Assembly (NCBI GenBank): GCA_944990035.1
Contig: CALYLX010000069.1
Coordinates: forward strand, 1 to 64,000
Reading direction: 5' to 3'
Source of the DNA: Clitopilus passeckerianus
Lineage: Eukaryota > Basidiomycota > Agaricomycetes > Agaricales > Entolomataceae
Length of the DNA stretch: 64,000 bases
Position 1 is the stretch's first letter. The number at the start of each line of letters is the position of its first letter. The notes under the pieces are model-generated. The model saw only the letters and a program-made list of their open reading frames with translations, was not told the DNA's origin and searched no databases. Both the position numbers and the translations under genes were made by a program. This document shows, one piece after another, positions 10,728 to 20,100 of this stretch.

Positions 10728-11420
10728 ATGTTGACTATCCCGAAACTACGTTCTGAACGCACATTTCTCCTGGTCGTAACTCTGCTACTCGTCTCACTTG
10801 CTACGATCGTCTTTCGGGGTCAGATGACGCGACAGAATGTCCTCGCTGACAGAGAAAATTTCAGACTTGGCTCTTCTGAATCACTCGATGATGTTGTGGG
10901 TGAGTACAATCGGCTGGTATTCCGCTGTCGGAGGATTGAACATCGGATTCAAGTCACAAGCCATCCTCTGACCAAGAAATGGCGTATTTCGCCTCTAGAA
11001 TCTGTCCACCTGCCTCTGGAGAACACGCACCACTTGGATTTTGTAACACCCCTCGGTGACATGGAATGGAACGCGACTCTCCCCGCGGGCGGAGCCGTCG
11101 TCTACCTTGGGCCAAATAGGCATGCCTACACTGTAGGGATGTTCCATCGGCTCAGATGTCTAAATATCATCCGCAAGAACCTTGCGGAATTCTACGCGGA
11201 CGATTCTCCCGAAGCCAAGATATCCCAGCCCACGTTGGTTCACCACTGCATGAACTATCTACGCCAAATGGTTCTATGCGATTCCGATGTGACGTTGGAG
11301 TCCATTCGTTCCGATCGTGGCAATCATTTGACGACATGGGAGGTCACCCACGAATGCAAAGATTGGAGCGTTGTATACGAGGAAGCGGAGAAGAATTGGA
11401 TGCTATTCAATGGGGTCTAG
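10728..11420 (+). CDS. UstYa-like (DUF3328) protein with altered HxxHC motifs
   Basis: A 230-residue frame with an N-terminal signal anchor (about residues 13-30, FLLVVTLLLVSLATIVF) and a DUF3328 body. UstYa family members are membrane-anchored oxidases that catalyse oxidative macrocyclisation or hydroxylation in fungal peptide pathways such as ustiloxin and asperipin. Canonical members carry two HxxHC motifs. Here the first reads HRLRC (140-144) and the second LVHHC (170-174), so each has lost one His. The flanking family phrases 'MNYLRQMVLC', 'CDSDVTLES' and 'HECKDW' are intact. The open frame argues against a pseudogene, but activity may be altered. It is the first of five UstYa-like genes in 6 kb. 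Confidence 0.8.
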   Translation: MLTIPKLRSERTFLLVVTLLLVSLATIVFRGQMTRQNVLADRENFRLGSSESLDDVVGEYNRLVFRCRRIEHRIQVTSHPLTKKWRISPLESVHLPLENTHHLDFVTPLGDMEWNATLPAGGAVVYLGPNRHAYTVGMFHRLRCLNIIRKNLAEFYADDSPEAKISQPTLVHHCMNYLRQMVLCDSDVTLESIRSDRGNHLTTWEVTHECKDWSVVYEEAEKNWMLFNGV

Positions 11421-11530
11421 TGAATGTCATGTAGTGTTGGCGCCATATTGCGATTGCATTAAGTGTACTTTTAGTTACTTCTCGACCGATATGGTCATGC
11501 TTCGTATTCAAAGATGACAATCCACGAGGT

Positions 11531-12164
11531 CTATCCTAGTGCATCTGCTTTCTGCGAGTTGTTCTCCCATTGAATTCTGTATCCATTCATCACCTGATAG
11601 ACCTTCTCCCAATCCTTACAGACATAACCGGCCGCCGTCCTATCTGTCTCGAAGTTTCTTTCTTCGAAATTTCCCGGCTCCAACGTAAGATCCGCCGAGC
11701 AGAGAGCAGATTGTCTGAGATAGTTTAGGCAGTGTTGAATGTGTCCTGGATTGGCTATACGCGCTTTACCGAATGCAAGGTTCAGCACTCGCAAGCAATG
11801 CATCTGGTGGAACATCGAGACCATGAAGAGCCTATTTTCCGGCCCGAGCCTGACATAGCCGAAATCAGAACTTGTTAAGGAGAACCATTCGTCATCAGAG
11901 CTCTGGCCGAGTAGGGGATAGTGGACGGTTTCTTCTGCAATCATGAAAACATCTGGCAGCTCTTTGTGCGGGATGGGGAGCGTTGAAGGAAAGTCATGCC
12001 CGCGATATGCTATCATAGTCCAAAATCATGAGACAAAGTATCAGGAATCATTCAAAGAGACACGAACAGTAGGTTCTCTTTTCCCTGAGAGCCCAGACAA
12101 TGTACAGCAAGCTCAGAAAACTGATTCCAAGCAGGACACAGGAGGTGAGGGGACGTTGACCCAT
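11531..12164 (-). CDS. UstYa-like (DUF3328) oxidase, canonical motifs
   Basis: Two exons. Exon 1, 12164-12068, encodes MGQRPLTSCVLLGISFLSLL then YIVWALREKRTY, a signal anchor. The intron is 12067-12010 (gttcgt...tag). Exon 2, from 12009, carries the DUF3328 domain. Both copper/iron-type motifs are complete: HQMHC in 'SMFHQMHCLRVL' and HIQHC in 'GHIQHCLNYLRQSALC'. These are followed by 'CSADLTLEP' and 'CKDWEKVY'. The predicted product is about 190 residues, usual for the family, facing the lumen of the secretory pathway. It converges with the preceding plus-strand UstYa-like gene, about 110 bases apart. Exon 1 is shorter than any frame usually listed and was found by reading the splice sites. 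Confidence 0.82.
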
Positions 12165-12560
12165 GCTCGAACCGATTCGTGCGGGAGAGCAGTGCAACTG
12201 GATCCTGGTCTGTTCGTTGTTATCGTATCCCTACCTGTATTATTTTTGCAGCTGCATTCGATACAGACGGAACCCCAGGTATACAATATAGTCAAGAGTC
12301 GTCAAGCCCTTGCCGAGATACGGCGCAGACCGAACGTGAAACCTTGAGCTTGAATCCCCAATGCGGAAGTTTTACCCACGGTTCTGTGATGTCTCCGAAT
12401 GGAATGGACTGTCAACGAACTGTCACAAATTCACGGATCGCCGGTGCAATTGAAACTTTCGTCAGCTCATCTCCTCTTCCTCGTGGTTCGGTTCGAGTGG
12501 TTGAAGGGATTCTCCCCGTTAAAAGGTAAAGAAAGAAGATGTGATACTCTAGACGCCGTC
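12165..12560. other. Divergent promoter region between UstYa-like and peptidase genes
   Basis: About 400 bases separate two divergent start codons. No supported coding sequence; a shared bidirectional promoter is possible. Confidence 0.4.
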
Positions 12561-13570
12561 ATGCTCGCCTTCAGTCGCCTTCAGTTGATCGTCTCTGCGA
12601 CCGCGCTCTTGGTAGCAGCTTCGCCATTTAGCTCACACACAGAGTCGACTATCGCAGAAGGGTTTGCTCCCTTCCCTATCAGGGAGAAACATACAGCACG
12701 TACTACAAGGTTATTGGGAACCTGAAATCTCCCTCTCCTCCCGTTGTTGTACTACATGGCGGACCAGGTCTATCTCACGACTATTTGGCCCCGTTTGAGG
12801 ACCTGGCAACGAAGTACAACCGTCCAGTTGTCCTCTATGATCAGCTGGGAAACGCGCGTTCTACTCACCTGGATGATAAGCCACAATCATTCTGGACATT
12901 CGACCTCTTTACCGGCGAACTCCAAAATCTTCTCTCACACCTTTCCATCGAGCGGTCATTCGACCTCGTGGGCCATTCTTGGGGTGGCATTCTCGCTTCG
13001 GAATTCGAAGTTCGCAAACAACCCACTGGTTTGAAGCACCTCGTGCTTTCGGACGCTCCTTCTTCCGCAGCTCTTCAGTCGGAATCTCACCTTCAACTCC
13101 TGAAGGCGTTCCCGAAAGATGTGCAGGAAGGGTTCATTGGTGGGATGACCAATCCCACGGCATTCTACAATGCGCTGACCGTTTACTACGGAGTGCACGC
13201 GATGACCCTGAGGCCTGTGCCAACTGAATACAACTTTACGCTGAGCACAGTCTTTGGACCCCATGGTGATGTCACCGTCGCCAGTGCTCCGTGAGTAATG
13301 AGATGTCGACTACCCAAGTTCTCCCGCTAATCCGAACTCATGTTTAGGATCCTCCAAGATTGGACCATCGTTGATCGCCTCAGCGCAGTTCACGTCCCAA
13401 CGCTGGTCATTAACGGCAAAAAAGATATTGTTCAAGACTTCGTCGTGGCGCCATTTGTTGAGAAGATTTCGAAAGCCAAGTGGGTCAAGTTCCAGGAATC
13501 AAGTCATACTCCTTTCTGGGAGGAACGAACCAAATACTTCGAAGTCTTGGACAAGTTCCTATCGGCGTAA
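12561..13570 (+). CDS. Secreted proline iminopeptidase-like hydrolase (S33), possible frameshift
   Basis: An alpha/beta-hydrolase of the prolyl aminopeptidase family (S33), which removes N-terminal proline or acts on related small substrates. Visible landmarks are the oxyanion motif HGGPG, the nucleophile elbow GHSWGG, the Asp in INGKKD and the His in 'SSHTPF'. An N-terminal signal-like stretch (MLAFSRLQLIVSATALLVAA) begins at 12561. It is in a different frame from the conserved 'PYQGETYSTYYKVIGNLK' segment that follows, with the frame change at about 12672-12682 (run cccttcccta). One missing base, or a very short intron, would explain this. The last intron is at about 13292-13347, at the same position as in the paralog at 19034. 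About 45% of residues look shared with that paralog by eye. It lies inside the UstYa block. Confidence 0.75.
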
Positions 13571-14047
13571 TGTGAGGAACCGAGGGCGAGGCAATCTAGA
13601 GATTTATTTACCATACGACAACTGTACAAGCCATCTGATTATTCACCGACTTTCGCACTAAGCATGACGAAATACCCACTGACAAGTCCGAGGCGCAACA
13701 TCCTTCCCAATCGAGAGTCAAGAACGCACCCAATTGGGATAAGCTGTCAACAGGAGCAAAAGGAGAAGATCTATGCCAACGGCTCTTTACACTCTGTGGG
13801 GAAGTGATTGAATGCTCCTAAGCGGTGAACGTAGAAGAACGTTCCATCTGAATGTTGAAGTAGTCTATACTCGTCTCCACGGACACACCCGTTTGGCGAC
13901 TCACGCCAAAGATCCGGCGTTTTCGTATAGTTGCTACATGCATTTGTGACCACATGTGTGCGAACCTGAAGACCAATCAGCCCTCCCAATTGAACTGCTA
14001 TCAGGGGCAGGGAGATCACACTCACCCTTTCATTGAACACCATCGTC
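13571..14047. other. Interval with one unsupported minus-strand frame
   Basis: A minus-strand frame (13771 to about 14070) could be spliced (gtgagt...tag near 13997-14025). It would give a short protein with a hydrophobic start and three cysteines (NACSNY, NGCVRG, PTECKE). It overlaps or abuts the start of the next plus-strand UstYa-like gene and matches no family I know. It might be a small secreted protein, but I do not call it. Confidence 0.3.
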
Positions 14048-14761
14048 ATGTACACTCGTCGAAGCGACAACGTCTATATCCTACCTGCTAGTGTCGTGCA
14101 TACAGGGCTTGCCGTCCTAGTTCTATCACTGGTAGTCAACTTCGCAGAGACTTGGATCCGATTTGAGAGCCTGAGAGCAGGCACGATCCCAAGTAAGCCT
14201 CGCAAATACCCACACAAGACTCTATTGAACAGGAAAATTCCAGCGCAAAACTTTACTTGGGCCGAGAAGACGCCGAACCAACTTCCCATTGATGTGCGGC
14301 GAGTAGCATTGGAGGTGGTCGACTCGGACCGATATGGGATGAATGCGACCAACGACTGGGCATCCATATTTCCTCGCGGTCTCGGCTTCGTGAAAGGAGG
14401 AGACGATGGAGAGTTCTACGCCCTATCAATGTATCACCAGCTGCATTGTCTGAACAGCTTCCGCAAGATGTTCAATGGCCATCGGGGTGCCTCAAAGGCA
14501 GCGCACGACGAGGTTCATGTGATTCACTGCTTGACATACCTTCGTCAAATGGTTCTCTGCAATGGGGACACGACCCTCGAACCCGCCTTCACTGCTGTCA
14601 ATACGGATGGAAGGAAGACCAAGGCAGCCTACGGTGCAGGGGTTACTCATCAGTGTAGAGATTGGACTCAAATACGCGAGTTTGTGGAAGGGAACTACGA
14701 AAATTGGAAGGAAGAGACAAGTGGGTTCGCCACAACAGAAATCAACGCTATCGCTGGGTGA
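14048..14761 (+). CDS. UstYa-like (DUF3328) oxidase, canonical motifs
   Basis: A membrane-anchored DUF3328 protein. MYTRRSDNVYILPASVVHTG starts the N-terminal anchor (hydrophobic to about residue 36); an in-frame Met at 14033 is an alternative start. A 39-base stretch, gtaagc...aacag (about 14193-14231), looks like an intron and is a multiple of three, so the frame is open either way. Both HxxHC motifs are present: HQLHC in 'SMYHQLHCLNSF' and HVIHC in 'VHVIHCLTYLRQMVLC'. 'CNGDTTLEPAF' and 'THQCRDW' follow. The predicted length, about 225-240 residues, is normal. The role is inferred from UstYa proteins: oxidative cyclisation or hydroxylation of a peptide substrate in the secretory pathway. 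Confidence 0.82.
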   Translation: MYTRRSDNVYILPASVVHTGLAVLVLSLVVNFAETWIRFESLRAGTIPSKPRKYPHKTLLNRKIPAQNFTWAEKTPNQLPIDVRRVALEVVDSDRYGMNATNDWASIFPRGLGFVKGGDDGEFYALSMYHQLHCLNSFRKMFNGHRGASKAAHDEVHVIHCLTYLRQMVLCNGDTTLEPAFTAVNTDGRKTKAAYGAGVTHQCRDWTQIREFVEGNYENWKEETSGFATTEINAIAG

Positions 14762-14956
14762 CCGTGTCACGCTTCCACTATCTCCTTTACCACCACATTC
14801 GATAATGCTATAGACTTATCTCATTGTATATTACGATTGCACGAAATTTGATTCATTTATCCTCCTGCTCCGACTCCTTGAAGGCGTACCAGAGCGAAAT
14901 ATATTGCAGGGGAGAAAGCTGTGAAACAGAATGCTCTAAAACTGCCCCAACATCTA

Positions 14957-15574
14957 TTACGACTCCTTCCTGGGCCAGTTCTTGTAGGCTTCTTCTAGAT
15001 ACCCCGCCAGTTGGGACCAATCCTTACACTGGTGAGTGACACCGAACCCCGTCACTGCCTTCACGATGTGGCCCTGCTGGCTAATCTGTTTATGGCTGGC
15101 GGGCTCCAGCGTCAAGTCGAGGTTGCACAGCAGTGTCTGCCTCAGATAGCTAAAACAGAAGTCCAGGTGACGCCGTGAGGGCGCATCCTTTTGTCGGAGG
15201 GAGTTTCGGATATTCCTAAGGCACTCAAGCTGGTGATAGTGCGCAATGAAGTAGTACTCGTCCGACGCGGGTGAATGGTAAAAGCCGTCACCGGCGGGGA
15301 ATATAGAATCCCAGTCGCTGTCGTTTGCGAAAAAGCCCAATCGTGAGGATTTTGTAACGTTTAAGGAAGCTTGGCGAATAGGTACTGGGAAGTTTGCTGT
15401 AGAAACCTGAGGTAAGCCTGCTGCGAAAGTCAATACACGTCTAACGTATTCACATACGATGTCGGAGCTCCTATGCGATGCCGTGAGCCACCCCAAGGTA
15501 TGGCTACCCACAGAGAATGCAATTGCAACCAGACAGCATACCACTAACGAAAGTGGTACCTCGACGTATCTCAT
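14957..15574 (-). CDS. UstYa-like (DUF3328) protein with altered HxxHC motifs
   Basis: A 205-residue frame with a signal anchor (about residues 6-30, VPLSLVVCCLVAIAFSVGSH) and a full DUF3328 fold. The first motif is HQLEC (114-118), with the second His replaced by Glu. The second is HLDFC (136-140), with His replaced by Phe. The rest is conserved: 'NDSDWDSIFPAGDGF', 'SYLRQTLLCNLDLTLEPA' and 'THQCKDWSQL'. It is the close paralog of the gene at 16114 ('NDSDWDSLLPPGDGF'), which keeps both motifs. Loss of one ligand from each motif in an otherwise open gene suggests a changed or accessory (heterodimer) role, as in UstYa/UstYb-type pairs, rather than random decay. That is inference. Confidence 0.8.
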   Translation of the reverse strand: MRYVEVPLSLVVCCLVAIAFSVGSHTLGWLTASHRSSDIVCEYVRRVLTFAAGLPQVSTANFPVPIRQASLNVTKSSRLGFFANDSDWDSIFPAGDGFYHSPASDEYYFIAHYHQLECLRNIRNSLRQKDAPSRRHLDFCFSYLRQTLLCNLDLTLEPASHKQISQQGHIVKAVTGFGVTHQCKDWSQLAGYLEEAYKNWPRKES

Positions 15575-16113
15575 GGTACAAGTAAACCCGGCATCTCCAA
15601 TTCATCAGGACCCTCGTAGGCTGAGGATTCAATATTCCCACTTCGGTCTCGACGAATGGGGAAGAAATAGGCATGGTTCTCGCCTTTTTTAGTTATAACC
15701 CCATGAAGGACTGACCACCTTATGCAGCCTCAGCCACGCGATGAGGTGCCATGGGTGGTTGGAGGATGTTGAACCCAGAGCAGAAAGATCGTCATCAGAG
15801 GCGCTGATTAGCTCCGTGCATCCCCTTTTCGAGAGAGATTGAGTCGAACTGAACCAGGTTGGCCGCACCCTGAATGTCGAGTTGTAACCTCACTGATAAG
15901 CTTCGTAGTTCATTTGTAGAATAGATGTCCCCTCTTTTAAGCGGCTAACCCTTACTCCTCCAGATGTTCACTTTGACACGAGCCATTTTCGCTTCAATCA
16001 TGACCAGAGGGATTGCTACCCATGATGACCTGCGCAATTGCATGATAGGGGTGTAGAACCATGACCCGACATTCATCAATCTATGGACAACAGGAAGCAC
16101 ACAGGAAAGCTAG
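15575..16113. other. Intergenic, nothing recognised
   Basis: No frame with family signal. It contains the 5' flank of the 14957-15574 gene and the 3' flank of the 16114-16734 gene. Confidence 0.4.
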
Positions 16114-16734
16114 CTAGTATGTATCCTTCCACTCGTCGTAATTATGCCCCATGTAGTCCCAAAGCTGCGCCCAGTCTCTGCACTGGTGCTCGACTCCAAT
16201 ACCCGTCACCACGCGCGTACCATTAGCGACGTATTCCGGCGGTTCCATCGTCAGATCCAGGTTACACATTAGCATCTGCCGCAAATATATTATACAGTGG
16301 TCGACGTGACCGTAGTCCGACTTGGTGAGGTTCGGTAAGAGCAGAGTGTACTCGCGCAGGGACCGCAGGCAGTGCAGTTGATGGTAGTGCGAGACGAGGA
16401 AGTGGGCTTCATGTTGTGGATGGTAAATGAAGCCGTCGCCCGGAGGAAGCAGTGAATCCCAGTCTGAGTCGTTTGAGTGCACCCAGAAGCGTCGGGCGTT
16501 GGTGGCATTGAGTACAGTAGCCTGGATCGGGCTGGGGAATTGGGGATGGGTGAGGTTCACATGTTTCCCTGCGGCCGGTACGACGTGAGATCATGAGTCC
16601 ACCAGACATCGACCCTTCAGCTCACCTGTCGCCCTGAGAAGAATGGTCGTATCAAGCACATGCAAAGCTGCCGTCCAAGCCAGCGCAGCTGCAGTAAGAA
16701 TAGCCAGAGGAAGCGGGATGGAAACGTTCGTCAT
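16114..16734 (-). CDS. UstYa-like (DUF3328) oxidase, canonical motifs
   Basis: Two exons. Exon 1, 16734-16626, encodes the signal anchor (MTNVSIPLPLAILTAAALAW onward). The intron 16625-16569 has gtgag and gcag ends. Exon 2 (16568-16114) starts GKHVNLTHPQFPSPIQATVL. Both HxxHC motifs are complete: HQLHC in 'SHYHQLHCLRSL' and HVDHC in 'GHVDHCIIYLRQMLMC'. 'CNLDLTMEPPE' and 'VEHQCRDWAQL' follow. The predicted length is about 187 residues. It lies in the same orientation as its closest relative at 14957-15574, consistent with tandem duplication. Confidence 0.83.
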
Positions 16735-17225
16735 GATCGTGGTACTTAGTCCAACTCCATCTTTGAAGGTGTTGCAGCGCCGATGTGGGCGTCAAGAAGC
16801 AAGAGAAGACCGTCGGCTGAGAGTCAAGGGTCTACGTCCGAGTTGATGGTAAGGATCCAGTTGACTCGGATCTCCAGACCCTTGCAGTAATTCTGGACGG
16901 AGATACTGTCGAGCTGCTGACCCTGGGTTCAGAATTGGTGAACTCGGGGCCCAGTGAGAAAAGGATAGGGAAAATGTAATTATTTTGACTTTTTGCACAT
17001 GCGCGAGGATTCCACCACTCCAAACCAGCCGACGACGGTGGCGTATCAAGGAGGAGGCGTTCAAAGGGTTCATTCATTGCTTGGATTAGCCATTATCTGA
17101 TAGTATCTCGTCATAGATAACAAGGGAACTTGAATATGATGCACGTTCGTATTGGGGACTCGGAACTTGAGGATAGGGGCGAACGCTCTGATTCTTGTTC
17201 AATGGTGCAACTAAAGGATATATTA
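16735..17225. other. Intergenic, nothing recognised
   Basis: Short overlapping minus-strand frames only; no family signal. Confidence 0.4.
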
Positions 17226-18253
17226 TTATTGTGGATCTTGGAATTTCGTATGCGTGCTATGTTGCGTAAGAAATATTCCTGGACAGAATTCAAATAAATT
17301 CGTGAAACACATTGATATTCCCAAGTGGAGAGACGAACCAGATCGGTGCTTTTTCATTTTATTTTGCCAAAGATCGACCAAGCAGGCTGTGGTGCCCGTA
17401 GGACAGCAGAGTTCTAGGGTAGTGAACTCGTTTGTGGGGCATTCAAAGTGGGTGCTATTCGTGGGTGAGTCTCCAAGGAGTAGCGATCCTAGTTGTCTAT
17501 TGCGTTTCGGGGCAGAGCGCCAACTTTCGGGGAACCAGGGAGAAATTTCTGACGAAGGCTCAAGCACCCAGATGTCAACCGTTGGTGGAGATGATGCTCC
17601 AGCAGTGCCAGAAGGAGGAACATACTGCAGTACGCAGTCTTCCATGGCAAAATCGAGGTGCCGGAAGTGAAGGATTGTTGAAACCTGGAAACAGTTATCA
17701 GCAACAGGCGTCAGAGATAAGTTAAGGACTCTGAATCGCTAACCTCCGAAGAAACGAGAATATGACGATCAAAGGGATATACAGCACCTATCGAGGTGAT
17801 TCTGCCCTTTTCATCTTCTCTGATCCGTCTTGAAGTATCTGAAGTGTCAATCTGAAGGACAATTTCGGGAAAGTTGACCACGGGAGGAAATGTAGCATCG
17901 GGCGCCTTCTTTAGGACTTTCTCTAGGTTAGGGTATGGATTCGGTCTTCGCAGAGGAATCTGAGGCGGAGGTGCCCCATATGTGTCACGATTGACGAAAA
18001 CGTAGAAAGCCAATACGCTTGTAAGCACAGTGCTTACGCTGGCAAGCACGAACAAGATGTCCTGAAATGACCTGCTGCGACCTCTAGCTTGTAAGATATG
18101 GTTGCATTGAGCCAGTAAATCAAACATACCAGGCGTCACTTTAGGTCGTCCATTTGATGGTGGATACATGAATTCTTGGCCGTGGTCATCTGAATCTAGC
18201 ACCAGTGGCTGCCTTTCCTCCTCCAGAACATCAGTATTAGCTGCAGGACACAT
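17226..18253 (-). CDS. Single-span membrane protein with But2-C-like C-terminal domain
   Basis: Exon 1 (from 18253) begins MCPAANTDVLEEERQPLVLD. It has one membrane segment (residues about 65-87, ILFVLASVSTVLTSVLAFYV), then the phrase 'LRRPNPYPNLEKVLKKAP' and 'FPPVVNFPEIVLQID'. An intron at about 17751-17693 leads to exon 2, with 'VSTILHFRHLDFAMEDCVLQ', 'VDIWVLEPSSEI' and 'HFECPTNEFTTLELCCPTGT', ending at 17226. This layout (short cytosolic N-terminus, TM, RxNPY.gL phrase, beta-rich domain with Cys pairs) matches an abundant Agaricomycete family annotated as But2 C-terminal-domain-like. Its function is unknown. A similar N-terminal layout occurs in the small protein at 8422-8790. Its position between UstYa-like and peptidase genes may or may not be functional. 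Confidence 0.6.
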
Positions 18254-19033
18254 TGTCAGACAGCATCCAGAAAGTACAATTCGCAGTTATTTTGGAGACC
18301 TGATCGTTCTGGTCAAACAGCTGCAGGGTCCCGACCCAGAGTGCGATGTCCTCACGTGTACCGGCCCGCTTCGCTCTCAACTATGACCACACCTTCTTGG
18401 ATCTTGCCCGGTTCTGGCTTCTTTGGCCGTCGTCGTCATAAACCCTGATATATGATAGACTCTGAGGGAGAATCCTTACTGCCTGAGCCTCCGTGATTGA
18501 CGCCCCAGACTCCGAGTAACGCTGCTGTACGGTCCAGTGCAGGGCATAGTGATGCCCATTCGCCCACTGTATCAGAAGGTTTCTTCTGATGAAACACAAT
18601 TCGCCCATAGTTGCGCGTGGTCCTTCCCAGAAAGACGTAGCGCCTGTTCCACATCTCCCTGGTCCCGGGCTCGGGCAAAAGATAGGAATGCTTTGATCCA
18701 TCAAGAAGCTCAGGCAATTGGACGAAAAGCATGACCGTCTAGGATAGCCGGGGACGATCAGTCCAACATTGAACCAATTGAGAGAATGTGTAAGCTAATA
18801 TGACATGAGGATCTTGATATATATTGGTCTTTCCAATGAACACGACCCTTGTCAACGTTGACGAGATCCATTTCGGTAAGCTCTTTTCAACTTCAGCTGG
18901 ACTAGTCCTGACGTATCGAGTTAGGCTGTCATCATCACCAGGTATGCTGCTGGCTCTCCGCCGAGCTGTCATTTCGGGGCTCAAGTTTACATCTCCTACT
19001 TTCCGCAGGTCTAGCCATACCCCATCCTCAACA
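18254..19033. other. Interval without a supported gene
   Basis: A 98-codon minus-strand frame (18436-18732) and frames opposite it have no family signal. The plus-strand peptidase frame is open upstream to about 18824, but the family-like start is at 19034. Confidence 0.4.
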
Positions 19034-19964
19034 ATGTCTTTCACAGACGGCCTCATCGACTTTACCTACAAAGGTGAAACCTTTCAGACTTACTACAAGC
19101 TCTTCGGCGACCTCAAAGCCAAGAAACGTACACCTCTGGTCGCACTTCACGGTGGTCCCGGCCTCGTACACAACTACCTCACCCCATTTGAGGACCTAGC
19201 CACCAAATACGACATCCCCACTATCATCTACGACCAAATCGGCAATGGCAAGTCCACCCACCTCAAAGAAAAGGCACCCGAATTCTGGACTGTCGACCTG
19301 TTCGTCGACGAACTGGTCAACCTCCTCAACCATTTCGGAATCCAGGACGACTTTGATCTGGCAGGCCACTCCTGGGGAGGAATCCTCGCTTCGGAGTTCA
19401 CTGTTCGTCGGCAGCCTGAGGGATTGAAGCACCTCATCTTGATGGATTCACTAGCTGCGTCCAGCTTGTGGAATAAGTCCCAGTTTGAACTGGTGATGAC
19501 TTTCCCTCCGAGTGTGCAGCAGGGGTTAGCGGGAGGGATGAAGGAGCCGGAGAAGTTCTTCGCTGCGCTTAAGGAGTTCCATGCTGTTCATGGGTGCACT
19601 GTTAAGCCACAGCCGGAGTGGTTTGCCTATACGATGGAACAGGTGTTTGGGAAGGATGGGGACCCGACTGTTGCGTCTGCTCCGTAAGTGGAAGTAATAG
19701 ATGTTTATGAGCATCCGCTGATTCACGACCGTTTGCAGAATCCTCAAAGACTGGACAATTGTTGAGAGGCTGGACCAGGTGAAGGTTCCGACCTTTGTGA
19801 TTAACGGACGAAAGGATATTGCCCAGGATTATGTCGTCCGACCCTTCTTCGACCGCATTCGGAAGGTGAAGTGGGTCACTTTCGAGAACTCGAGCCATAC
19901 ACCACATATAGAAGAGCGGGAGAGGTGCTTTGAGCTCATCTCAGAGTTCTGCCAACCCCAGTGA
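19034..19964 (+). CDS. Proline iminopeptidase-like hydrolase (S33), cytosolic form
   Basis: Two exons, 19034-19683 and 19739-19964 (gtaagt...tgcag intron). The protein is about 291 residues and starts MSFTDGLIDFTYKGETFQTY, matching the usual start of fungal prolyl aminopeptidases. It has HGGPG (oxyanion), GHSWGG (Ser nucleophile), NGRKD (Asp) and SSHTP (His), a complete catalytic set. The family cleaves N-terminal proline from peptides, and some members act on other small amides. Unlike the paralog at 12561 it has no signal peptide. It could trim a leader or recycle peptides made by the neighbouring UstYa block, or be ordinary metabolism. The shared intron position shows recent common ancestry. 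Confidence 0.85.
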
Positions 19965-20100
19965 ACTGCCAAACCTGTAGTCTCTTGACCTTTAGTTTGT
20001 ATGAAATGTATCAATATTCTTCTTCTTCATGGATCTTCCTTCGATGATCATGCAAGTGGATAAATGAGATTGAGAAAGTAGTGCAACAACATGTCCAATT

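Noticed and set aside
13771..14070. Minus-strand frame with three cysteines overlapping the start of the UstYa-like gene at 14048
   Set aside because: The two genes would have start codons four bases apart and divergent. The plus-strand gene is strongly supported, so the minus-strand frame is doubtful.
18436..18732. 98-codon minus-strand frame next to the But2-C-like gene
   Set aside because: No family signal, no clear splice partner, and overlapping open frames on the same strand suggest chance.
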